DNA from: Gluconacetobacter aggeris
Lineage (GTDB): Bacteria; Pseudomonadota; Alphaproteobacteria; Acetobacterales; Acetobacteraceae
DNA length: 64,000 nucleotides
Direction of reading: 5' to 3'
NCBI RefSeq assembly: GCF_014174395.1
Contig: NZ_JABEQD010000016.1
Location: 23,195-87,194, forward strand
In this document: positions 30,867 through 38,745 of the stretch, piece by piece
Layout: each line of letters opens with the position of its first letter
How positions within the stretch are numbered: position 1 is the stretch's first letter
The notes under the pieces: generated by a model
The model's database searches: none
What the model was told of the DNA's origin: nothing
What the model saw: the letters and a program-made list of their open reading frames with translations, nothing else
Position numbers and translations under genes: made by a program

Positions 30867-31057
30867 ACCCCGCTGCTGTCGAAGGTGAAGCCGCGCATGG
30901 CCCGGCGGTCTGGACACGGGTGGTTTCCGGCCATGCTCCGGAAAACCGGTGTCTGGAACGATCAAGGATTACACGCGCGAATGATGCCGGAAAAGTGGGA
31001 AGCCGCAATTTTACGAACAAGACATGCTGGCATTGCGACCCCGTGCCCCCGGTGTTA

Positions 31058-31220
31058 GAGCCCGACCGCAAATGCGCTCTGGCGGCGCGTCCTGTGCGCG
31101 CTTCCTGCGCTTCGGTGCTCACGGCCATCACGGCTGCTCCGCTCCGATGCTCGGAAACACACGACGGGCGCAGCCCTTCGGGCCGCTCTCGCTCCCCAGC
31201 GCGCATTTGCGGTCGGGCTC
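31058..31220. repeat. Palindromic intergenic repeat, copy 3
   Basis: 163 bp with perfect 20-base arms (left GAGCCCGACCGCAAATGCGC). Same orientation and length as copy 1. It lies between the bactofilin and adenosine-kinase genes. Confidence 0.85.
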
Positions 31221-31309
31221 TTGGTGAAGGGCTGTCTGTACGACGATTTTGGTGATTTGATGGCGCGCCGGCCTGACAGTTTCGCCGGCCCGCGCGGGAG
31301 AGAGATGGA

Positions 31310-32326
31310 ATGTCAGTGACGGGTGCCGGCAGCGCGGCCGAATGCCGCTTCGATCTGCTGGGGATCGGCAATGCGATCATCGATGTTCTGGCCCCGGTCG
31401 AGCCGGATTTCCTGGCCGAGCATGACATGATCCCCGGCAGCATGATGCTGATCGATGCCGAGCGTGCCGAGAAACTCTATGGGCTGGTGCGGCGCGAGCG
31501 CGAGATGGGCGGCGGATCGGCGGCCAATACCTGCGTGGTGGCGGCCAATATGGGCGCGCGCGTGGCCTATCTGGGCAAGGTGGCGGACGATGCGCCGGGC
31601 CGTACCTTTGCCGCCGACCTGCAGCAGTCGGGCGTCTATTTTCCGTCCTCGTTCCTCGACGGGCATGCGGGGCGCGCGCAGCCGACGGCGCGCTGCCTGG
31701 TGATGGTGACGCCGGACGGCCAGCGGACGATGAACACCTATCTGGGCGCGTGCGTTACCTTCGGGCCCGAGGACGTGCTGGGCGAATTGGTGGCCAGCGC
31801 CCATGTGACCTATCTGGAAGGCTATCTGTTCGACCCGCCGCATGCGCAGGAGGCCTTCCGCCAGGCGGCGTCGCTGGCCCATGCGGCCGGGCGGCGGGTG
31901 GCGCTGTCGCTGTCCGACCCGTTCTGCGTCGCGCGGCATCGCGATGCCTTCCGCGAGCTGGTGCATGGGCATATCGACATCCTGTTCGCCAACGAGGAAG
32001 AAATCTGCTCGCTCTACCAGACCGAGGATTTCACCACGGCGATGAACCAGGCCGCCGCCGACACGCATTTCGCGGTGCTGACGCGCTCGGGCCAGGGCAG
32101 CGTGATCATCCGGGGCGAGGAGCGGATCGACGTGGCCCCGGTGGCGACGCAGGTGATCGACACCACCGGCGCGGGCGATGCCTATGCGGCCGGCTTCCTG
32201 GCCGGCTGGACCTCGGGCCGCACGCTGGCCGAATGCGGCCGGCTGGGCAGTGTGGCGGCGTCGGAGATCATCTCGCATTACGGGGCGCGGCCGCTGGTGA
32301 ACCTGCAGCAGGACATGGAGCTGTAG
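31310..32326 (+). CDS. Adenosine kinase (PfkB/ribokinase family)
   Basis: 338 residues. The start LLGIGNAIIDVLA, the GGGSAANTCVVAANMG glycine motif and the C-terminal DTTGAGDAYAAGFL signature (catalytic Asp) mark a PfkB kinase. The EHDMIPGSMMLID region is typical of the alphaproteobacterial adenosine-kinase group. It phosphorylates adenosine to AMP. A nucleoside hydrolase and an amidohydrolase follow on the same strand, which fits nucleoside salvage. Sugar-kinase specificity cannot be ruled out by eye. Confidence 0.88.
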   Translation: MSVTGAGSAAECRFDLLGIGNAIIDVLAPVEPDFLAEHDMIPGSMMLIDAERAEKLYGLVRREREMGGGSAANTCVVAANMGARVAYLGKVADDAPGRTFAADLQQSGVYFPSSFLDGHAGRAQPTARCLVMVTPDGQRTMNTYLGACVTFGPEDVLGELVASAHVTYLEGYLFDPPHAQEAFRQAASLAHAAGRRVALSLSDPFCVARHRDAFRELVHGHIDILFANEEEICSLYQTEDFTTAMNQAAADTHFAVLTRSGQGSVIIRGEERIDVAPVATQVIDTTGAGDAYAAGFLAGWTSGRTLAECGRLGSVAASEIISHYGARPLVNLQQDMEL

Positions 32327-32559
32327 GACCGGGCGAAAGCGTCCCTTTTCGAACAGCCTTCCGACAGGCTGTCGGAGGGGGCATTGCCGTGGTGAGCGTG
32401 GCGGCGGCGGTTCATATGAGCCGGATTGCCGTCGCCCCGATCCACCGCCCTGGCCGGCGCATGGGCGCGGACTGATTTTCTGACCCTGTAGACAAATTTC
32501 CGTTTCGCAACCGGCGGCGGATCGTGGCATTCCGATACGACCACGAAAAGGATGCCGCG

Positions 32560-33627
32560 ATGTCGCTCGACCGCAGACAGTTTCTTGCCGGGGGAGCCCT
32601 GCTGGCAAGCGCTCTCATGCCCCTGGATCGTTCCCGCGCGCAGACGGCGTGGACGGTTCTCGGGCAGCCGGTCGCGTCTGTGCCCTGGCTGCGCGACGTG
32701 CGCCGGGTGATCATCGACACCGATCCGGGAACGGACGACCTGCTGGCGATCATCATGATGCTCGGTTCCACGCGCATCACGACCGAGGCGATCACCGTGA
32801 CGCCGGGCAATATCGGCTACGAGCAGGAAGTGCGGAACACGCTCTTCCTCGTGCAGACCCTGAAGAACGGGACGATACCGGTGCATCGGGGTATCGATCA
32901 TCCGCTGCTCGGCCGGTCCTATCCGGCTGCCGGGTTCATTCATGGCCGCTATGGATTCGGCGACATGGTGGTGCCGGAGGTCGCGCTGAAACCGGCACCC
33001 GACCATGCCGCACTCGCCATTTCGCGCATCGTTTCCGCCCATCCGGGCGAAGTGGTGCTGCTGGCGCTCGGCGGCTTGTCGAACATCGCGCTTGCCCTGC
33101 TGCTTGACCCTTCGATCGCCCGCAAGGCCCGTGGCATCGTGATCGTCGGCGGACGCTATGAAGGGATCGGCACGTCGGTCAGCTTCAACGCGATGGTCGA
33201 TCCGGAAGCGGCCGATATCGTGCTGCGCTCGGGCCTGCCGATCGCCATGACGGGCAGCCTGGGTGAGACGGAGATGCTGACGCAGGCGGATTTCGACCAG
33301 ATCGCGACATTCGGCACGGCGAAGAGCGCGCTCTTTCTGAAATCGAACGCGGAACGGCTGAAATTCGAGACCGAAAAGCGGCACAAGCCCGGTGCGACCT
33401 ATGCCGATCCGTTTGCCGCCACCATGGTCCTTGAGCCCTCCGTCGCCCTTCAGTTCGAAGCCGTTCATGTTGCGGTGGAGTTGAGCGGCACCGAAACGCG
33501 AGGGTCCTACGTGTTCGGCGGGACGCATATCTATACGGGCGATGCGCTGCCGGCGAACGTGGCCATCTGTACCAGGGCATCGCACGAGATATTCCGCGAC
33601 ACCGTCTTTCAGGCCCTGCGCGCGTGA
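32560..33627 (+). CDS. Exported nucleoside hydrolase (IUNH family)
   Basis: 355 residues from ATG 32560; AAAGGA lies upstream and the frame extends to 32524. The N-terminus LDRRQFLAGGALLASA is a Tat signal. The family signature DTDPGTDD binds Ca2+ and the nucleoside ribose; MTGSLGE and DPFAATMVLEP are consistent later motifs. The enzyme cleaves nucleosides to base and ribose, here in the periplasm. Its stop overlaps the start of the amidohydrolase gene (GTGA), so the two are coupled. Confidence 0.92.
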   Translation: MSLDRRQFLAGGALLASALMPLDRSRAQTAWTVLGQPVASVPWLRDVRRVIIDTDPGTDDLLAIIMMLGSTRITTEAITVTPGNIGYEQEVRNTLFLVQTLKNGTIPVHRGIDHPLLGRSYPAAGFIHGRYGFGDMVVPEVALKPAPDHAALAISRIVSAHPGEVVLLALGGLSNIALALLLDPSIARKARGIVIVGGRYEGIGTSVSFNAMVDPEAADIVLRSGLPIAMTGSLGETEMLTQADFDQIATFGTAKSALFLKSNAERLKFETEKRHKPGATYADPFAATMVLEPSVALQFEAVHVAVELSGTETRGSYVFGGTHIYTGDALPANVAICTRASHEIFRDTVFQALRA

Positions 33628-35057
33628 TCGGACGCGCCGCGACGCTGGCAATTGCGGTGGCCGCCTTTCTCCTGCCGGCCGCCACATGGGCCGCGCCGGC
33701 CTGCACGGTGCAGCGCGGGACGGGCGAGACGGTGATCCGCGCGACCATTCTGACGCCGGACCGTATCCTTGCGCCGGGGGAAGTGCGCATCGATTCCGCC
33801 GGACGGATCGATTGTGTTGGTGCGCGTTGCGCGGCGTCGTCGTCCGCCACGCGCATCCTTTGCCATGATGCCGTGTTGTCGCCCGGCTTCATCAACACGC
33901 ACGACCATATCGATTTCGACAATATCGGCCCCCGACCCGATAGCGGCGAGCGCTATGCCCATCGTCATGAATGGCGCAAGGGGCTGGACGGTCATCGGCT
34001 GTTGCAGGATTTCAGGCCCGATCGCGATCCGCTGTCGTTGAGCTGGATCGAACTCCGCTTTCTGGTCGGCGGCACGACCTCGACCGTGGCCGAGCGCATG
34101 GCGCCCGGCCTGCTGCGCAACCTGGATTTTCGCGACGGGCTGGAGGGGATCGCCATCGCCCCTGTGACCTACGCGATTTTTCCCCTCGACGATTCGCCGG
34201 GGATCATGCGCACGCAGGATTGCGACTATGGGCCCCATCCGGCGACGCATGATCTGGTCGCCCATGCGAGCGCCTTCCTCGCCCATGTCTCCGAAGGGCG
34301 GGATGAGGCGGCGCGCAATGAATTTCGCTGCGAGAGTTCGGAGACATACGACACCACGCCCCAGGCGGGAGGCGGCGGCATGAGCCATGACTGGATCATG
34401 CCGCAGGCCGCGCTGATCCATGCGGTCGCCCTGACTCCGGCGGATTTCGACCTGGTCGCGGCCCGGCGGGCAAGCCTGGTCTGGTCGCCGCGCAGCAATC
34501 TTTCCTTATATGGGCAGACGATGGACGTGCTGGCGGCCCGGCGGCGGGGCATCACCATCGCCCTGGGGTCGGACTGGCTGCCGTCCGGGTCCATGAACCT
34601 GAATCGCGAACTGGCCTGTGCCGTGCATTTCAATCACAGCCATCTGCATGATGCGCTGAGCGATGACGCATTGTGGCGCATGGTCACGCTCAATGCGGCA
34701 CGCGTCGCGGGCGCGGAGAAGGAGATCGGGAGTATCGCGGTCGGCAAGCTCGCCGATCTCGTGCTGTTCGCCGACCCCGCGCATCGTGGTGTCCATGCCG
34801 TCGTGCGCGCCAGGCCGCAGGACGAGATGCTGGTTCTGCGCGGTGGCACGGTGCTGCTGGGGCGTGGGGATCTGGTCGATCGGCTGCGCCCGTCCTGCGA
34901 AGCGATCGATGTGCCGGGGGTCTCGCTCAAGCTCTGTCCGGAGCCGGGTCGCGTTTCCGCTGCGGAACTGGAAGCCTATGCCGCGCGCCACGCGCTGTAT
35001 CCACTGGCATTCGACGGAACGCCGCCCGACGAACCGCCCTGCGAGACCGCGCCCTAG
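33624..35057 (+). CDS. Exported metal-dependent amidohydrolase
   Basis: 477 residues with a signal peptide (LAIAVAAFLLPAATWAAP). Metal-binding HDH is in PGFINTHDHIDFDN; LGSDWLPSGSMNL carries the later conserved Asp, and VGKLADLVLF is the typical C-terminal return to the beta-sandwich. This is the TRZ/ATZ-like deaminase/hydrolase family. Coupling to the nucleoside hydrolase suggests a purine- or pyrimidine-related substrate such as a freed base; this is inference. The last 30 bases are nearly repeated at 35852. Confidence 0.85.
   Translation: MIGRAATLAIAVAAFLLPAATWAAPACTVQRGTGETVIRATILTPDRILAPGEVRIDSAGRIDCVGARCAASSSATRILCHDAVLSPGFINTHDHIDFDNIGPRPDSGERYAHRHEWRKGLDGHRLLQDFRPDRDPLSLSWIELRFLVGGTTSTVAERMAPGLLRNLDFRDGLEGIAIAPVTYAIFPLDDSPGIMRTQDCDYGPHPATHDLVAHASAFLAHVSEGRDEAARNEFRCESSETYDTTPQAGGGGMSHDWIMPQAALIHAVALTPADFDLVAARRASLVWSPRSNLSLYGQTMDVLAARRRGITIALGSDWLPSGSMNLNRELACAVHFNHSHLHDALSDDALWRMVTLNAARVAGAEKEIGSIAVGKLADLVLFADPAHRGVHAVVRARPQDEMLVLRGGTVLLGRGDLVDRLRPSCEAIDVPGVSLKLCPEPGRVSAAELEAYAARHALYPLAFDGTPPDEPPCETAP
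35022..35053 (+). repeat. Direct repeat, left copy
   Basis: 32 bases at the amidohydrolase 3' end, matching 35852-35883 at 30 of 32 positions, 830 bp apart. Together they bracket the paralog fragment and the toxin-antitoxin genes. Confidence 0.8.
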
Positions 35058-35061
35058 ATGT

Positions 35062-35150
35062 TTGGCTGCATTCGCGGCTTCATGCCCCTTGGCCCATATT
35101 TCGTTGAACGGATCGGCGACATCGAGAACGGATGGGTGACTGGGGGCGTT
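35062..35150 (-). pseudogene. Fragment of a paralog of the unknown gene at 19243
   Basis: On the minus strand this encodes HPSVLDVADPFNEIWAKGHEAA, close to the C-terminus of the 19243 gene (NPSVLNVTDLFNETWAKGHEAA), with the nucleotides also clearly similar. No more of the gene is present. Confidence 0.75.
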
Positions 35151-35158
35151 TCTTGATG

Positions 35159-35178
35159 TATCATGATCTGTCATGATA
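35159..35178 (+). promoter_or_regulatory. Operator-like palindrome upstream of the doc module
   Basis: TATCATGATCTGTCATGATA is a perfect 8-bp inverted repeat with a 4-base spacer, 30 bases before the antitoxin start. The likely use is autorepression by the antitoxin or the complex. Confidence 0.65.
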
Positions 35179-35208
35179 TGCTGCGGCACTCAACAGGAGA
35201 GTGTCGCC

Positions 35209-35439
35209 ATGGCCACCCAGCAGCGTGAGAAATTCGCCACCCAGGTCGATCCGCAGATCCTGCAGGCGGTGCGCGATCTGGCCCGCAGCGAAGGACGGCA
35301 ACTCCAGGCGCTGGTCGATGAGGCGTTGGCCGACCTGATCGAGAAGCGGAAACGGCAGCGTCCGCGTGCCCATGTCATGGCCGCCTACCAGGCCAGCCAT
35401 GAGGAATTCGCGCCGCTCTACCGGAAACTGGCCGAGTGA
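35209..35439 (+). CDS. Antitoxin of a Doc-type module
   Basis: 76 residues from ATG 35209 with AGGAG upstream. KFATQVDPQILQAVRDLARSEGRQLQALVDEALADLI reads like a ribbon-helix-helix DNA-binding domain, followed by a basic linker and a C-terminal toxin-binding tail (MAAYQASHEEFAPLYRKLAE). It is not a Phd-type protein. It overlaps the toxin start by 4 bases. Confidence 0.82.
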   Translation: MATQQREKFATQVDPQILQAVRDLARSEGRQLQALVDEALADLIEKRKRQRPRAHVMAAYQASHEEFAPLYRKLAE

Positions 35440-35816
35440 CGGACTATCCGACCGTCATCGAGATATTGGCTATCCACGACGATCAGATCGGGCGCTATGG
35501 CGGAGCGACGGGCATCCGGGATCAGGGTTTGCTGGAAGCGGCGCTTTTCCGGCCACAGACCGGTTATTATGCCGATCTGATCGAAGAAGCGGCGGCGCTC
35601 TGGGAAAGCCTGTCGCAGAACCATCCCTTCATCGATGGCAACAAGCGCACGGCCTTCGCCGTGACCTGGACCTTCCTGGCCATCAACGGCGCGCGGCTGA
35701 CGGCCGGCGCTGGTGAGACGGAAGACTTTATTCTCGGCCTCTACGCCGGTGGTACGTTTGATTTCGAGCATTTGAAGCCGTGGCTTCGCAATCATGTCAC
35801 CACGAGCGCGTCCTGA
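35436..35816 (+). CDS. doc: Doc/Fic-family toxin
   Basis: 126 residues from a GTG start. The Fic/Doc active-site motif is HPFIDGNKRTA, the shorter Doc form, and the N-terminal IHDDQIGRYGGATGIRDQGLLEAAL is the usual Doc start. Doc kinases phosphorylate EF-Tu. The pairing with a ribbon-helix-helix antitoxin rather than Phd is a known variant. Confidence 0.92.
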   Translation: MTDYPTVIEILAIHDDQIGRYGGATGIRDQGLLEAALFRPQTGYYADLIEEAAALWESLSQNHPFIDGNKRTAFAVTWTFLAINGARLTAGAGETEDFILGLYAGGTFDFEHLKPWLRNHVTTSAS

Positions 35817-35851
35817 TGGTGTGAAGGCCGATGCGCTGCGCGGCCTCGCTT

Positions 35852-35883
35852 CCGCCCAACGAACCGCCATGCGAGACCGCGCC
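35852..35883 (+). repeat. Direct repeat, right copy
   Basis: Matches 35022-35053 with two mismatches. It lies just 3' of the ABC permease gene. Confidence 0.8.
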
Positions 35884-35901
35884 GCAGGGCAGTCGTGGCC
35901 G

Positions 35902-36693
35902 TCAGCTTCCGGTCGAGGCGTGGCGGCGGACGGCTACCTGCCAGTATAGCAGCATGATCGCCAGGAAGGCGAAGCCGGCGGCGGGGGCCAGTGTGGCCGC
36001 CATCGGGTGGGGGGAGCGCCCCATGATCGCCAGCATGGGTTCGTAGCTGACGGCGCCCAGCGGGATTGCGTACGTCATGAGCCGGCGGAACCAGCGCGCG
36101 TAGAGGTCGAACGGATATTGTCCGGCCTCGACGCCGCCATAGGTCAGGACGTTGACGATCTCCAGGCTTTCGATGGTGCGGAAGGACAGCGCCGCCTGGC
36201 CGATCAGTACGCCGAGGAAGAAGGCGACGCCGCCGGCGATGGCCCACAGCATCATCGGCAGGGTGAACGGGAGGGGGCGCACCGGCGTCAGGGCCAGGCC
36301 CAGCGCCAGGATGGCCGCGCCCTGGGCCAGCCGGGCCAGCGGGCGCAGGCGGAATTGGTGGCCCAGCAGTTGCAGCACCGTCCAGCGGGGGCGCAGCAGC
36401 AGCCGGTCGAAGGCGCCCGTGCGCAGGAAATCGTCCCCGAAGCGCTCGAACCCGTAGCCGATGGTTTCGGTCAGCGCGAACTGGATATTCACCAGCCCGT
36501 AGAACAGTGCCACCTGGCCGACGGTCCAGCCGCGCACGGTGCCGAACCGGTGGAACAGGACCCAGATCGCGGCGAAGCCCATGAGGGTGGTGGCCAGGTG
36601 GCCGGCCATCTGCATCAGGAACGCGCCCGGATAGCGCATCTGGCCGGACAGGGAGGCGCGTGCGTAGCGGCGCCAGAGGGCGAAGCCGTTCAT
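35902..36693 (-). CDS. ABC-2 type permease 2
   Basis: 263 residues with six hydrophobic segments. GYGFERFGDDFLRTGAFDRLLLRPR and YGGVEAGQYPFDLYARWFRRLMTYAIP are typical of the DUF990/ABC-2 exporter permeases. ATG 36693 overlaps the stop of permease 1. Third gene of a minus-strand ATPase-permease-permease operon. Substrate unknown. Confidence 0.9.
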   Translation of the reverse strand: MNGFALWRRYARASLSGQMRYPGAFLMQMAGHLATTLMGFAAIWVLFHRFGTVRGWTVGQVALFYGLVNIQFALTETIGYGFERFGDDFLRTGAFDRLLLRPRWTVLQLLGHQFRLRPLARLAQGAAILALGLALTPVRPLPFTLPMMLWAIAGGVAFFLGVLIGQAALSFRTIESLEIVNVLTYGGVEAGQYPFDLYARWFRRLMTYAIPLGAVSYEPMLAIMGRSPHPMAATLAPAAGFAFLAIMLLYWQVAVRRHASTGS

Positions 36694-37526
36694 CCGCCCT
36701 GGATCTCCAGCCGGTGCAGGGCCCGGCGCAGGGCAGCGCGGCCGATCAGGGTCAGGGCCGCGATCCAGGCCGCCTGCTGGCCCAGCGCGAGGATTGCCCG
36801 GCCGCCATGCAGCGTGCCGAGCCAGAACCGGCAGGGCAGGTCGCCCAGCCCGGCGAAGGGTTGAAGGATGAGAAGTGTCTGGACCGCGCCGGGGAACAGC
36901 GCCAGTGGCAGCAGGTTGCCCGACAGGATCAGGGCCAGCGGCGTGATGACGGCACTGCCGCCGGCGGGCGAGAGGGTGCGGACGGTGACGATGTTCAGCA
37001 GCACGACGATGCTGGCCGACAGGGCCAGCCCCATCAGGATCGACAGGGCGAACAAGGCGGCGTCGGGCAGCGAGGCCGGGGGGCGGAGCGCCCAGGCACC
37101 GAGCCCGGCGAGAGGCAGGACCAGGCCGGCGAAGGCGACGATCAGCAGGGCGCGGGGGACCAGCCGGCCGAGGATGCGCGCGGTGGCACGGCAGGACCAC
37201 CACCACCAGAGGTCGATGGGGCGCAGCAGCTCGTGCGCCACCGCGCCGCTGCGTACCGCGTCCGCGATCTCGGGGTCGCAGCTCCAGGGCATCAGGGCCA
37301 GGGTGCCCTGCATGATCCAGACATAGGTGACGGTCTGGTGCAGGCCGAGGGGCGCCGTGCCTGCCGCGTCATGGGCGCCGTGATAGAAGGCGGCGTAGAT
37401 CATGATGTTGATCACGCCCCACCAGCATTGGGTCACGAACCCGGCCAGGGCCGCCGCGCGGTAGCGCATGGTGGTCCGCCAGCGGGCGCGGAAGGCGGCC
37501 AGGTATGGGGTTGCGGCGCGGATCAT
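36690..37526 (-). CDS. ABC-2 type permease 1
   Basis: 278 residues, about six transmembrane helices, with AVRSGAVAHELLRPIDLWWWW marking the same DUF990-type family as its neighbour. Four-base overlaps on both sides show a tightly coupled operon. Confidence 0.9.
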   Translation of the reverse strand: MIRAATPYLAAFRARWRTTMRYRAAALAGFVTQCWWGVINIMIYAAFYHGAHDAAGTAPLGLHQTVTYVWIMQGTLALMPWSCDPEIADAVRSGAVAHELLRPIDLWWWWSCRATARILGRLVPRALLIVAFAGLVLPLAGLGAWALRPPASLPDAALFALSILMGLALSASIVVLLNIVTVRTLSPAGGSAVITPLALILSGNLLPLALFPGAVQTLLILQPFAGLGDLPCRFWLGTLHGGRAILALGQQAAWIAALTLIGRAALRRALHRLEIQGG

Positions 37527-38551
37527 GGGCCGGGCGCGTGGTGTTCGTAGAACCGGCTGATCACGTCCTCGATCGACGGGCGGGTGATCGTGACGTCGGC
37601 CAGGGGGGACGGGGCGGCGGAGCCGCCGGCCTGCGTCAGGAGCCCGATGAGGTCGGGGGCGGCGATGCGGGCGGGGTCGAAATCCAGCGCCAGCGTCTGG
37701 CCGGTGGCGGGCAGGCGGGTCACGCCTTCCGGCAAGGCGAGGGTGGGGGGCGGGCCGTCGAAGCTCGCGATCAGCCGGCGGCCGGAGAGGGTGGTGGCGC
37801 GCAGGGTCTCGAAGGGGCTGTCGGCCAGCACGCGGCCGTCGCCGATGACGATCACCCGTTCGGCCAGGGCCTCGATATCGTGCATGTCGTGGGTGGTCAG
37901 CAGGATTGTCGTGCCGTCCTGCCGGTTCAGGTCGCGGATGAAGGCGCGGATGGCCAGTTTGGAGGGGGCGTCCAGCCCGATGGTCGGTTCGTCCAGGATC
38001 AGCAAAGGCGGGGCGTGCAGCAGGGCGGCGGCCAGTTCGGCGCGCATGCGCTGGCCCAGCGAGAGCTGGCGCACCGGCTGGTCCAGGAAATCGGCCAGGC
38101 GCAGGGTTTCGACCAGGCGGGTCCGGCGGGTGCGATAAAGGGGGGGCGGCACGCGGTAGATGTCGCGCAGGAGGGCGAACCCGTCATCGACCGGCAGGTC
38201 CCACCAGAGCTGCGAACGCTGGCCGAACACCACGCCGATGCGCCCGACATGGCGGAGCCGCTGGGCCCACGGCACCAGGCCCCCCACCGTGACCCGGCCG
38301 GACTCCGGCCGCAGGATGCCGGACAGGATCTTGATAACGGTGGATTTACCGGCGCCGTTGGGGCCGATCAGCCCGGTGATGGTGCCGGGTTCGATGGTGA
38401 AGGTGACGCCGCGCAGGGCCGCGATGGTGCGCCAGGGACGGCGGGAGGGCAGCCAGGCCGCCAGCCCGGCCCGGCTGCCGGGCGGACGGGTGGCGACGCG
38501 GTAGGATTTGCGCAGGTCCTCGACGACGATCCGGGCTGGGAAGGAGGGCAT
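37523..38551 (-). CDS. ABC transporter ATPase
   Basis: 342 residues. Walker A GPNGAGKST, Q-loop region GQRSQLWWDLPVDD, signature LSLGQRMRAELA and Walker B LLILDEPTIGLD are present, plus a C-terminal domain of about 90 residues of the type found in exporters with ABC-2 permeases. It forms a complete exporter with the two downstream permeases. Divergent from typA across a 194-bp gap. Confidence 0.93.
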   Translation of the reverse strand: MPSFPARIVVEDLRKSYRVATRPPGSRAGLAAWLPSRRPWRTIAALRGVTFTIEPGTITGLIGPNGAGKSTVIKILSGILRPESGRVTVGGLVPWAQRLRHVGRIGVVFGQRSQLWWDLPVDDGFALLRDIYRVPPPLYRTRRTRLVETLRLADFLDQPVRQLSLGQRMRAELAAALLHAPPLLILDEPTIGLDAPSKLAIRAFIRDLNRQDGTTILLTTHDMHDIEALAERVIVIGDGRVLADSPFETLRATTLSGRRLIASFDGPPPTLALPEGVTRLPATGQTLALDFDPARIAAPDLIGLLTQAGGSAAPSPLADVTITRPSIEDVISRFYEHHAPGP

Positions 38552-38745
38552 GGGCTGTTCCGTCGCTGTTCCGCGCAGGGCAGGGTTCGGCCGGAAGGGT
38601 GAAGTTTCGCGTGCAATCCGCGTGCGTCCCCTCTATCTACCCCGGTGAATAGAGAAACATCCGTCGGTTCCGGCCGTGGCGCAAGGGCGCGCGGGCGGCC
38701 GGCATGCCCGTCCGGGGCCCGCGAAGGAAGTCAGGTCACACACGT

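Noticed and set aside
32357..32377. Hairpin CCGACAGGCTGTCGG after the adenosine kinase gene
   Set aside because: Stem with very small loop and no T-run; too weak to call a terminator.
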